This document shows, piece by piece, positions 1-5,273 of a stretch of 6,593 nt of DNA. Below the pieces are notes generated by a model. It saw only the letters and a program-made list of their open reading frames with translations. It had not been told where the DNA came from and did not search any database. Source of the DNA: a methanogenic archaeon (lineage in GTDB: Archaea; Thermoplasmatota; Thermoplasmata; Methanomassiliicoccales; Methanomethylophilaceae); assembly GCA_902787415.1 (NCBI GenBank), contig CADAGG010000060.1, positions 1 through 6,593 on the forward strand, in the 5' to 3' direction. A program made the translations under genes and the position numbers. Position 1 is the first letter of the stretch. The number at the start of each line of letters is the position of its first letter.

Positions 1-1
1 G

Positions 2-970
2 TCCGCCAACAACATCTACGGAGGAACCTACAACCTCTTCGAGCATACCTTCAGGGTCAACAACGGCATCAACACCATCTGGGTGGACCCCTCCGACCCT
101 GCCAACTTCGAGAAGGCCATCACCCCCAAGACCAAGGTCATCTTCGCCGAGACCTTCGGAAACCCCAACTCCGACGTGACGGACATCGAGGCCATCGCCG
201 AGATCGCCCACAGGCACCAGATAGCCCTCGTCATCGACAACACCTTCGCCTCCCCCTACATCTGCAGGCCCCTGGAGCACGGGGCGGACGTCGTCGTGGA
301 ATCCGCTACCAAGTTCATCTCCGGCCACGGTACCGTTCTCGGAGGCATCATCGTCGAGTCCGGGAAGACCCCCTGGAAGGCCTGGAAGAAGTACACCAAC
401 CTGTCCGAGCCCGACCCCTCCTACCACGGGGTCGTCTTCGCCGACGCCATGCCCACCACCGCCCTCGTGACCTGGATCAGGTGCATCACCCTCCGCGACA
501 TCGGAGCTTGCATATCGCCTGTCAACGCCTTCGCGCTGCTGGTGTCCCTGGAGACCCTCTCCCTGCGCATCGACAAGCAGGTGGACAACGCCCTCAAGAT
601 CGTGGACTACCTGAAGAAGAACCCCAAGGTCAAGTCCGTGAGCCACCCCTCGCTCCCCGACAGCCCCACCCACGCCCTCTATCAGAAGTACTTCCCCAAC
701 GGGGCGGGATGCATCTTCACCTTCGACGTGAACGGCACCAAGGAACAGACCCAGAAGCTCACGGAATCGCTGAAGATCTTCAGCCTGCTCGCCAACGTGG
801 CCGATGAGAAGTCCCTCATCATACACCCCGCCAGCACCACCCACTCCCAGCTGACCGAGGAGGAGCTCGCCTCCGTGCACATCACTCCCCAGACCGTCAG
901 GATCTCCGTCGGTGCGGAGAACATCCGCGACCTCATCGCGGACCTGGAGCAGGCATTCGCCCAGATCTGA
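2..970 (+). CDS. metY: O-acetylhomoserine sulfhydrylase (O-acetylhomoserine aminocarboxypropyltransferase), 5'-truncated
   Basis: PLP-dependent cytosolic enzyme that condenses O-acetyl-L-homoserine with sulfide to give homocysteine and acetate, feeding methionine synthesis. The reading frame is open from base 2 and gives 322 visible residues; the family is usually about 425-430, so roughly the first 105 residues lie outside the window. Visible family marks, numbered in this fragment, are YGGTYNLF (6-13), the DNTFASP motif with the PLP-ring Asp at 79, and SATKFISGHG with the Schiff-base Lys at 104. EPDPSYHG (136-143) follows the insert typical of the OAH sulfhydrylase branch. HPASTTHSQLTEEEL starts at 275, and the substrate-carboxylate Arg of RISVGAENI is at 300. 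The EPDPSYHG block separates it from cystathionine gamma-synthase and methionine gamma-lyase, though substrate choice within the Cys/Met enzyme family remains an inference. It ends in TGA, 17 bp before the convergent transporter's stop codon. Confidence 0.93.
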   Translation, partial: SANNIYGGTYNLFEHTFRVNNGINTIWVDPSDPANFEKAITPKTKVIFAETFGNPNSDVTDIEAIAEIAHRHQIALVIDNTFASPYICRPLEHGADVVVESATKFISGHGTVLGGIIVESGKTPWKAWKKYTNLSEPDPSYHGVVFADAMPTTALVTWIRCITLRDIGACISPVNAFALLVSLETLSLRIDKQVDNALKIVDYLKKNPKVKSVSHPSLPDSPTHALYQKYFPNGAGCIFTFDVNGTKEQTQKLTESLKIFSLLANVADEKSLIIHPASTTHSQLTEEELASVHITPQTVRISVGAENIRDLIADLEQAFAQI

Positions 971-978
971 AACCCATT

Positions 979-1014
979 CCCGCACCGTCACGGTGCGGGG
1001 TTCTTCTCTCTTTT
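979..1014 (+). terminator. Hairpin plus T-rich tract ending metY
   Basis: A perfect 9-bp stem (CCCGCACCG at 979-987 against CGGTGCGGG at 991-999) has a 3-nt loop. On the plus strand it is followed by a pyrimidine tract rich in T (1001-1014, ending TTTT). The arrangement starts 9 nt after the metY stop. The T-rich side faces the plus direction; on the minus strand only a TTT follows the stem, so it should mainly stop metY transcripts and keep them out of the convergent gene. The loop is also the stop codon of that convergent gene. Confidence 0.7.
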
Positions 1015-2166
1015 GAGTGCGGCCGGAACGACCGCCAGCACCGCCAGGATGAACGCCAGCAGGAGTATGGAACCTCCCGCGTTGCCGATCATCGAGATAC
1101 CGGTGCTGTCGATGACGAAACCGCCTATCATGGTGCCTATGGCGATCCCGACGTTGAACGTGGCGGAGAACATGGCGGTGGCCATGGTGGAACCGTCCCC
1201 GGGCGCATTTCCGATGTTCACCGATTGCAGTGCGCTGGTGAACGACGTCATGCAGAATCCGATGACGAAGCTCAGGACAAACACCCCGGGCTCAGAGCCG
1301 CAGGGGTTGCCGATGAGATAGAAGCTCGATGCCGCCAGGATGCAGGGCACCGCCAGGTAGATGTATCTGTGCCTGTCGTAGAACCTGGCGAAGCACGCTC
1401 CCGCCGTGATTCCCGCGATTCCGAAAAGGGCCATGGCGGTGCTCACCGCGCCGTCCGATATGCCGGCCACCTGTTTGAGGAAAGGTTCGAGATAACTGTA
1501 GAACTCGTAGAATCCCATCATGAACACGAACAGGAGCAGGTACACTCCGAGCAGTACCTTGTTGGCGAAGATCTCGGGGAAGCGGCTGACCGTGAAGGTG
1601 CCGGGGTTCTCCACCCTCGGGAACACCGCGAGGACCAGTACAATGAGCAGGAAGGCCAACAGTGCCAGCACTATGAAAGTCATCCTCCATCCGACCGCCA
1701 GTCCGATGGCGCGCCCGACGGGCACTCCCATGATGAGGGCGATCGCGGTACCCACCGAGACGGAACCGATGGCTATGCTGCGGTGCTCGTCGGAAACCAC
1801 TTTCACAGCTATGGCGACCACGGATGACCAGAAGATGGCATGCGATACCGCCACCCCCATGCGGGAGGCGAACAGCATGCCGTAGCTGTCCGACAGCCCG
1901 GTCATCACATGGAACACGGCGAACAGGAATATGGAGATCAGGAGAAGGCGGCGGTACTCCATGTCCTTCAGCAGGGTCATGAGAGGTATCGCCAGGATGG
2001 CCACCAGCCATGCGTAGACCGAGATGATGAGCCCGATGTCCGATTCGGAGACGGCCAGGTCGTCGCAGATGCTGGTCATCAGGCCGGTGGGGGTGAACTC
2101 CGACATGTTGAAGATGAATACCCCGGCGACGAGGCACGACAGGTTCAGGAGCTCCCTCTTTTCCAT
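988..2166 (-). CDS. MFS transporter, SotB/AraJ-like (sugar or drug efflux, DHA1 type)
   Basis: A 392-residue inner-membrane major facilitator with about 12 hydrophobic helices and almost no soluble tails; full length for the family (about 390-400). Remembered signatures of E. coli SotB recur in order: FIFNMSEFTPTGLM (17-30, helix 1), VYAWLVAILAIPLM (50-63, helix 2), a short loop with KDMEYRR (67-73) at the MFS motif-A position, SRMGVAVSHAIFWS (101-114, helix 4), and GTAIALIMGVPVGR followed by GWRMTF (139-164, helix 5, the antiporter-like region). Helix 7 carries YSYLEPFLKQVAG (223-235). The likely role is proton-driven export of a sugar or small drug-like compound; the substrate cannot be read from sequence. 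The start is the ATG at 2166. It lies 27 nt from a TATA element and has no Shine-Dalgarno sequence, so a leaderless message is expected. It is divergent from the TBP gene and convergent with metY. Close likeness to bacterial SotB suggests, but does not prove, acquisition from bacteria. Confidence 0.87.
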   Translation of the reverse strand: MEKRELLNLSCLVAGVFIFNMSEFTPTGLMTSICDDLAVSESDIGLIISVYAWLVAILAIPLMTLLKDMEYRRLLLISIFLFAVFHVMTGLSDSYGMLFASRMGVAVSHAIFWSSVVAIAVKVVSDEHRSIAIGSVSVGTAIALIMGVPVGRAIGLAVGWRMTFIVLALLAFLLIVLVLAVFPRVENPGTFTVSRFPEIFANKVLLGVYLLLFVFMMGFYEFYSYLEPFLKQVAGISDGAVSTAMALFGIAGITAGACFARFYDRHRYIYLAVPCILAASSFYLIGNPCGSEPGVFVLSFVIGFCMTSFTSALQSVNIGNAPGDGSTMATAMFSATFNVGIAIGTMIGGFVIDSTGISMIGNAGGSILLLAFILAVLAVVPAALKREKNPAP

Positions 2167-2189
2167 TCGCTACATGATGGGCTCGGGAC

Positions 2190-2196
2190 TATATAT
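2190..2196 (-). promoter_or_regulatory. TATA element of the MFS transporter gene
   Basis: TATATA (2190-2195) sits in a locally AT-rich island inside GC-rich DNA. Its centre is about 27 nt upstream of the transporter's ATG. Archaeal transcription usually starts about 26 nt from the TATA centre, so the transcript would begin at or beside the start codon. No Shine-Dalgarno sequence precedes that ATG, which agrees with leaderless initiation. Confidence 0.6.
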
Positions 2197-2219
2197 CGAT
2201 GAGTCCGTCCGAATCTGTC

Positions 2220-2237
2220 TTTATAAAGCTTTATATA
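2220..2237 (+). promoter_or_regulatory. Double, palindromic TATA region of the TBP gene
   Basis: TTTATAAAGCTTTATATA holds two TATA-like boxes 10 bp apart: TTTATAAA (2220-2227) and TTTATATA (2230-2237). A perfect 14-bp palindrome (TATAAAGCTTTATA, 2222-2235) spans both. The proximal box is centred about 26 nt before the TBP ATG at 2260, the position expected for leaderless transcription. The distal box would start transcription about 10 nt earlier. The sequence just before the ATG (AGGTG, one base away) is too close to act as a Shine-Dalgarno sequence. Confidence 0.65.
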
Positions 2238-2259
2238 GTCCATCAATATCGCTAGGTGC

Positions 2260-2808
2260 ATGACCACCATTGACATACAGAACATCGTAGCTTCCAGTTC
2301 CCTGGGAACCGAACTGGATCTTTTCAAGATTCTCGATTCTTTCGAGACTGCTCAGTACGATCCCAAACAGTTCCCCGGTCTGATCTACAGGATCTCCGAA
2401 CCCAAGACCGCTACCCTGCTCTTCAAGAGCGGAAAGCTCGTATGCACCGGTGGAAAGTCCCGCGAGGACGTCGAGAGGGCCGTCTCCAAGGTCGTAGAGG
2501 ATCTCAAGGGAATCGGAATCGACATCCCCATCAAGCCCAAGATCGACATCCAGAACATGGTCGCATCTTCCGACCTCGGTTACGAGCTCAACCTCAACAC
2601 CGTCGCCATCACCCTCGGACTCGAGCGTGTCGAGTACGAGCCCGAGCAGTTCCCCGGTCTCGTCTTCAGGCTCGACGACCCCAAGGTCGTCATCCTCCTG
2701 TTCGGATCCGGAAAGCTCGTCTGCGCAGGCGCCAAGGTCAAGGACGACGCCATCCGCGCCGTCGACAACGTCGCCAGCGAGCTCCGCAAGAACGGCCTGA
2801 TGCCATAA
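2260..2808 (+). CDS. tbp: TATA-box-binding protein (TBP), archaeal general transcription factor
   Basis: A 182-residue saddle-shaped DNA-binding protein that recognises promoter TATA boxes, bends them and, with TFB, recruits archaeal RNA polymerase. It is made of two direct repeats, about residues 4-92 and 97-182, offset by 93 residues. Shared blocks include IDIQN, QFPGL and SGKLVC. The two pairs of phenylalanines expected to intercalate into TATA DNA are F38 and F55 (repeat 1) and F131 and F148 (repeat 2), by alignment with F99/F116/F190/F207 of yeast TBP. Length matches archaeal TBPs; the acidic C-terminal tail seen in some is absent (it ends KNGLMP). The repeat also shows in DNA: CAGTTCCCCGGTCT occurs at 2368-2381 and 2647-2660, 279 bp apart. 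The ATG at 2260 gives the usual N-terminus and fits the TATA spacing. The gene ends in TAA before a hairpin and T tract. Confidence 0.97.
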   Translation: MTTIDIQNIVASSSLGTELDLFKILDSFETAQYDPKQFPGLIYRISEPKTATLLFKSGKLVCTGGKSREDVERAVSKVVEDLKGIGIDIPIKPKIDIQNMVASSDLGYELNLNTVAITLGLERVEYEPEQFPGLVFRLDDPKVVILLFGSGKLVCAGAKVKDDAIRAVDNVASELRKNGLMP

Positions 2809-2821
2809 AACAGTAACAACA

Positions 2822-2850
2822 GGGGGTCCAACCCCCATCTTTCCCTTTTT
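2822..2850 (+). terminator. Hairpin and T-rich terminator after the TBP gene
   Basis: GGGGGT (2822-2827) pairs with ACCCCC (2831-2836) across a CCA loop, giving a 6-bp stem. It is followed by a T-rich run ending in TTTTT (2846-2850). It begins 13 nt after the TBP stop codon. The T run ends only 2 nt before the ATG of the next gene, so the terminator fills the space where a leader or Shine-Dalgarno sequence for that gene would lie. Confidence 0.6.
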
Positions 2851-2852
2851 AC

Positions 2853-3479
2853 ATGGCGCTCTTCGCCGATTATCTCACCATCTCCGGCACGTCCGAATCC
2901 GAGTCCCGCGTCAAGGGCTCCCGCTTCATCGGCATCGCCCTGCCCTGCGTGACCGAATCCGACATACAGTCGAATCTCTCCGAGGTCTCACGCAGGTATC
3001 CCAACGCCACCCATTACTGCTATGCGGCGGTCTACGGTGGGACGCTACGCACCGAGAAGAGCAGCGACAACGGCGAGCCCTCGGGTACTGCTGCCAAGCC
3101 GATCCTCTCCGTAATCAAAGGGAGGGGGCTCACCGACACCATGGTCGTGGTGGTGAGATACTTCGGCGGGACCCTCCTCGGGACCGGCGGACTGGTCCAT
3201 GCCTACACCCAGTCAGCCAGTGATGCGATTGAATGTGCCAGCATAGTGAAAAGGCAGGCATGTGCCATCTTCCGGATCATCCTTTCGTACGCTGACCTGA
3301 ACGCCTTCAACGCCAAGTGCCGCGGCCTGTGCGCAGTACCTCCCGAGATTGTCTACGAGGAGACGGTCTCCGTCACCGCCGCCGTACCCGTCGGCAGGGC
3401 GGAGGAATTCGCCCAATCGGTGGCCGATGCGACCGAGCGCAGGGCCCGTACCGAGCGTATCGGCGACGGTTACCGCTGA
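2853..3479 (+). CDS. YigZ/IMPACT family protein (UPF0029 N-domain plus DUF1949)
   Basis: A 208-residue soluble protein of the widespread YigZ/IMPACT family; bacterial YigZ is about 204 residues. The N-terminal UPF0029 domain (about 1-125) shows the family motifs in order: GSRFIG (22-27), ATHYCYA (52-58), SSDNGEPSGTAAKPIL (70-85) and the signature VVVVRYFGGTLLGTGGLVHAY (98-118). The C-terminal part (about 138-198) corresponds to the ferredoxin-like DUF1949 domain. The biochemical role in archaea is not established. Eukaryotic IMPACT acts on the Gcn1/Gcn2 stress response, and a nucleic-acid-binding role has been proposed for YigZ; neither should be carried over as fact. The ATG at 2853 puts 22 residues before the SRF motif, as in YigZ, so I accept it, although no Shine-Dalgarno sequence or well-placed TATA box precedes it. 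It may depend on read-through from the TBP gene. It ends in TGA, 64 bp before purB. Confidence 0.92.
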   Translation: MALFADYLTISGTSESESRVKGSRFIGIALPCVTESDIQSNLSEVSRRYPNATHYCYAAVYGGTLRTEKSSDNGEPSGTAAKPILSVIKGRGLTDTMVVVVRYFGGTLLGTGGLVHAYTQSASDAIECASIVKRQACAIFRIILSYADLNAFNAKCRGLCAVPPEIVYEETVSVTAAVPVGRAEEFAQSVADATERRARTERIGDGYR

Positions 3480-3505
3480 CACGACCGTTCCCGCCTGCGC
3501 ACACC

Positions 3506-3513
3506 TATTATAT
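3506..3513 (+). promoter_or_regulatory. TATA element of purB
   Basis: TATTATAT is the only AT-rich block in the 64-bp gap between the yigZ-like gene and purB. Its centre is about 34 nt upstream of the purB ATG, which predicts transcription starting about 7-8 nt before the start codon, that is, an almost leaderless message. No Shine-Dalgarno-like sequence lies between this block and the ATG. Its presence suggests that purB has its own promoter rather than depending on the upstream gene. Confidence 0.5.
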
Positions 3514-3543
3514 GTCGGGTGCATTCCCGCACCCATTGATATC

Positions 3544-4911
3544 ATGAGCGAATTCATCTGCCCCTTGGATTACAGGTACGGCCGTAAGGAGATGAAGGCA
3601 ATCTTCTCCGAGGAGAGCCGCATCAGGAAACAGATGCTCGTAGAAGCAGCCCTCGCCAGGGCCCACGCCGAACTGGGAGAGATCTCCAAAGAGGACGCCG
3701 CCGAGATCACCCGCGTCGCCGAGTCCGATTTAGTCAAAGTCGAGAGGATCAAGGAGATCGAGAAGTTCACCAACCACGACCTCATGGCCATGGTCAAGGC
3801 CATGACCGAGCAGTGCCAGGGAACCGCCGGCAAGTACGTGCACCTGGGAGCCACCTCCAACGACATCGTCGACACCGCCACCGCCCTCCAGATCAAGGAG
3901 GCCCTCGAGCTCGTCGCCGAGGACGTCGACACCTTCCTCTACACCCTCGCCAAGCTCGCGAAGCAGGAGAGGGACACCCTGGAGATCGGCAGGACCCACG
4001 CCCAGTTCGCCATCCCCATCACCTACGGATTCAAGATCGCAGGATACATCGCCGAGATGCTCAGGTACAGGGAGAGGCTCGACGAGATCATGCCCAGGGC
4101 CTGCGCCGGAAAGATGGCGGGAGCCGTCGGTACCGGAGCCGCCCTCGGAAAGACCTTCTTCCAGATCCAGAGGCTCGTCATGTCCGACCTCGGACTGACC
4201 TACGAGCCCGCCGCCACCCAGGTCGTCGGCAGGGACAGGTACACCGAGCTGGTGTGCCTCATGGCCACCCTCGGAACCTCCCTCGAGAGGTACGCCACCG
4301 AGGTCAGGAACCTCCAGAGGTCCGAGATCGGCGAGGTCTCCGAGTACTTCGACGAGAAGCACCAGGTCGGCAGCTCCACCATGGCCCAGAAGAGGAACCC
4401 CATCAACTCCGAGAACGTCTGCGGACTCGCCAGGGTCCTCAGGGGAATGGTCATGCCCACCTTCGAGAGCCAGGTCCTCTGGCACGAGAGGGACCTGTCC
4501 AACTCCTCCGCCGAGAGGTTCACCCTGCCCCACGTCTTCAGCCTCATCGACTACATGCTCTACAAGATGAACAAGGTCTTCGAGGGACTGGACGTCCACA
4601 GGGACAAGATGCTCAGGAACATCGAGATGGCCCACGGACTCATCATGGCCGAGCCCGTCATGATGGCCTTCGTCGGGAAGGGCGTCGGAAGGCAGGACGC
4701 GCATGAGATCGTCCGCGAGGCCTCCATGGTCGCCGAGAACGAGGAGAGGCAGCTGCTGGACACCCTCTGGGAGAGGGAGGACGTGAGGAAGGTCTTCACC
4801 AAGGAGGAGCTCGCCTCCGTCATGGACCCCGCATCCTACACCGGCGGCTCCAAGGAGATCGTGGACAAGATGGTCTCCGCCGTCGAGTCCGCCCTCGACA
4901 AGAAGGTCTGA
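3544..4911 (+). CDS. purB: Adenylosuccinate lyase
   Basis: Cytosolic enzyme of purine synthesis that removes fumarate from SAICAR (giving AICAR) and from adenylosuccinate (giving AMP). It has 455 residues, normal for archaeal and bacterial forms, and the fumarase/aspartase-type fold. Conserved regions are FTNHDLMA (75-82), HLGATSNDIVDTA (100-112), GRTHAQFA with the presumed catalytic acid His152, and the superfamily signature GSSTMAQKRNP (276-286), in which the flexible-loop Ser277/Ser278 include the presumed catalytic base. In that signature the commonly seen MPHKRNP reads MAQKRNP. The frame stays open upstream to 3349, but that stretch is yigZ coding sequence. The ATG at 3544 gives the normal N-terminus (EFICPLDYRYG) and lies just after the TATA block. 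Codons are strongly biased (AGG for Arg, GGA for Gly, C-ending elsewhere), as expected for high expression. The TGA is followed after one base by the ATG of a small membrane protein. Confidence 0.96.
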   Translation: MSEFICPLDYRYGRKEMKAIFSEESRIRKQMLVEAALARAHAELGEISKEDAAEITRVAESDLVKVERIKEIEKFTNHDLMAMVKAMTEQCQGTAGKYVHLGATSNDIVDTATALQIKEALELVAEDVDTFLYTLAKLAKQERDTLEIGRTHAQFAIPITYGFKIAGYIAEMLRYRERLDEIMPRACAGKMAGAVGTGAALGKTFFQIQRLVMSDLGLTYEPAATQVVGRDRYTELVCLMATLGTSLERYATEVRNLQRSEIGEVSEYFDEKHQVGSSTMAQKRNPINSENVCGLARVLRGMVMPTFESQVLWHERDLSNSSAERFTLPHVFSLIDYMLYKMNKVFEGLDVHRDKMLRNIEMAHGLIMAEPVMMAFVGKGVGRQDAHEIVREASMVAENEERQLLDTLWEREDVRKVFTKEELASVMDPASYTGGSKEIVDKMVSAVESALDKKV

Positions 4912-4912
4912 G

Positions 4913-5110
4913 ATGAAGCGCAAATCGCCCCAGCGCACCAGGAGGATCCGTGCCGGACTGTTCATAGGCGGACTGGTCGGGTTCTTCCTGGGCCTGGCGG
5001 CCTTCTACATGGCGAACAACGTGTTCTTCATCCCGCTGTTCGTCGTCATCGGAGCGGTCATGGCCGGTACCACCACCGCCTTCACCACCACCGATTACGA
5101 CATGGATTGA
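4913..5110 (+). CDS. Small two-helix membrane protein with glycine zipper, unknown function
   Basis: A 65-residue protein I cannot assign to a named family. The first 13 residues carry seven Lys/Arg. Two hydrophobic helices follow, about 14-33 and 38-56, joined by a very short MANN turn, and the tail is acidic (DYDMD). By the positive-inside rule both ends should face the cytoplasm. Helix 1 has glycines at 15, 19, 23 and 27, an unbroken GxxxGxxxGxxxG zipper. Helix 2 has G47/A51 and A48/G52 small-residue pairs. That suggests tight helix packing or self-association. Its ATG lies one base after the purB stop (TGAGATG), and a weak AAGGT at 4903-4907 inside purB could serve as ribosome binding site, so translation is probably coupled to purB. 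A function in purine metabolism is not implied by position alone. It is likely a real gene, given its well-formed membrane topology and conventional start. Confidence 0.72.
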   Translation: MKRKSPQRTRRIRAGLFIGGLVGFFLGLAAFYMANNVFFIPLFVVIGAVMAGTTTAFTTTDYDMD

Positions 5111-5134
5111 TTTTCAAACATCTGGGTCTTCTCT

Positions 5135-5161
5135 GCGGAGCACCCTTTCCGTGGTCTCCGC
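5135..5161 (+). other. Bulged GC-rich hairpin downstream of the purB operon
   Basis: GCGGAG (5135-5140) pairs with CTCCGC (5156-5161). After one bulged C at 5141, ACC (5142-5144) pairs with GGT (5153-5155). This makes a 9-bp helix with an 8-nt loop. No T tract follows directly, so it is not a textbook terminator. It could be a 3' UTR structure that protects the purB-operon message, part of a compound terminator ending at 5211, or chance pairing in GC-rich DNA. Confidence 0.35.
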
Positions 5162-5191
5162 GGGAGGGTCCGCGGCCGTCCGTTCTGTTCA

Positions 5192-5211
5192 CCGCGAAAC
5201 GTGGCCTTTTT
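5192..5211 (+). terminator. Probable terminator of the purB operon
   Basis: CCGCG (5192-5196) and CGTGG (5200-5204) can form a 5-bp stem, including one G-U pair, around an AAA loop. The bases CC and then TTTTT (5207-5211) follow. It lies about 80 nt after the small membrane protein gene and upstream of the next gene's promoter-like elements, a sensible place for termination. The stem is short; the T run is the stronger part of the signal in archaea. Confidence 0.5.
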
Positions 5212-5235
5212 GTATCGGTTCTACATTCTGTCTAC

Positions 5236-5244
5236 TATTATTAA
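5236..5244 (+). promoter_or_regulatory. TATA-like element upstream of the surface protein gene
   Basis: TATTATTAA is the AT-rich block nearest the start codon at 5274. Transcription about 26 nt downstream of its centre would start near 5266, leaving a very short leader that would cut into the Shine-Dalgarno sequence. A weaker block around 5207-5216 (TTTTTGTATC) would instead give a leader of about 37 nt with an intact ribosome binding site. Which one is used cannot be decided from sequence alone. Confidence 0.35.
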
Positions 5245-5259
5245 CGCGAGTAGTCGCGT
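5244..5259 (+). repeat. Inverted repeat, candidate operator or leader hairpin
   Basis: ACGCGA (5244-5249) and TCGCGT (5254-5259) are perfect inverted arms around GTAG. They lie immediately downstream of the TATA-like block and 14 nt before the start codon of the surface protein gene. That is where an archaeal repressor would block polymerase. If transcription starts upstream of it, the same bases would form a hairpin just before the ribosome binding site. Confidence 0.4.
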
Positions 5260-5261
5260 AC

Positions 5262-5268
5262 GGGGGAG
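5262..5268 (+). promoter_or_regulatory. Shine-Dalgarno sequence of the surface protein gene
   Basis: GGGGGAG ends 5 nt before the ATG at 5274, a good match to the anti-Shine-Dalgarno end of 16S rRNA. It is the clearest ribosome binding site in the window and fixes the start of this gene. It contrasts with the TBP, transporter and purB genes, which appear leaderless or nearly so. Confidence 0.65.
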
Positions 5269-5273
5269 CGGAG

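Noticed and set aside
1225..1827. Plus-strand 200-codon frame opposite the transporter
   Set aside because: Rich in His, Arg, Glu and Gly with no recognisable fold. The minus-strand frame encodes a well-formed 12-helix transporter over the same bases.
2170..2175. ATG-TAG start-stop unit on the minus strand just before the transporter start
   Set aside because: With the TATA element at 2190-2195, transcription should begin at or near 2166, so this unit would not be in the message.
2368..2660. Direct DNA repeats inside the TBP gene (279 bp apart)
   Set aside because: They reflect the ancient internal duplication of the TBP fold plus shared codon bias, not a mobile or recombination element.
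2221..2838. Minus-strand 205-codon frame covering the TBP gene
   Set aside because: Fully antisense to an unmistakable TBP; acidic, Gly/Leu/Val-rich low-complexity product, and it would run through both the TBP terminator and promoter.
3517..3534. GGGTGC/GCACCC inverted repeat with a 6-nt loop before purB, considered as a terminator for the yigZ-like gene
   Set aside because: No T tract follows it, and it lies in the spacer between the purB TATA block and the predicted start site. It shares CATTCCCGCACC with the metY terminator (975-986 and 3522-3533), but 12 bp of GC-rich sequence twice is not enough for a claimed repeat family.
3349..3543. Upstream in-frame extension of purB into the yigZ-like gene
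   Set aside because: The extra residues are Arg/Ser/Pro-rich translation of yigZ in another frame. The ATG at 3544 gives the family N-terminus and lies after the TATA element.
3730..4965. Minus-strand open frame of 411 codons opposite purB
   Set aside because: Its product is a monotonous run of Gly, Leu, Asp, Val and Glu with no domain. It lies wholly antisense to a clear purB and is a by-product of the C-ending codon bias on the other strand.
5111..5273. Search of the largest gene-free gap for a tRNA, small ORF or CRISPR repeat
   Set aside because: No cloverleaf, no CCA-like acceptor pattern, no spaced repeats and no ORF with a plausible start were found; only the hairpins and promoter-like elements already listed.
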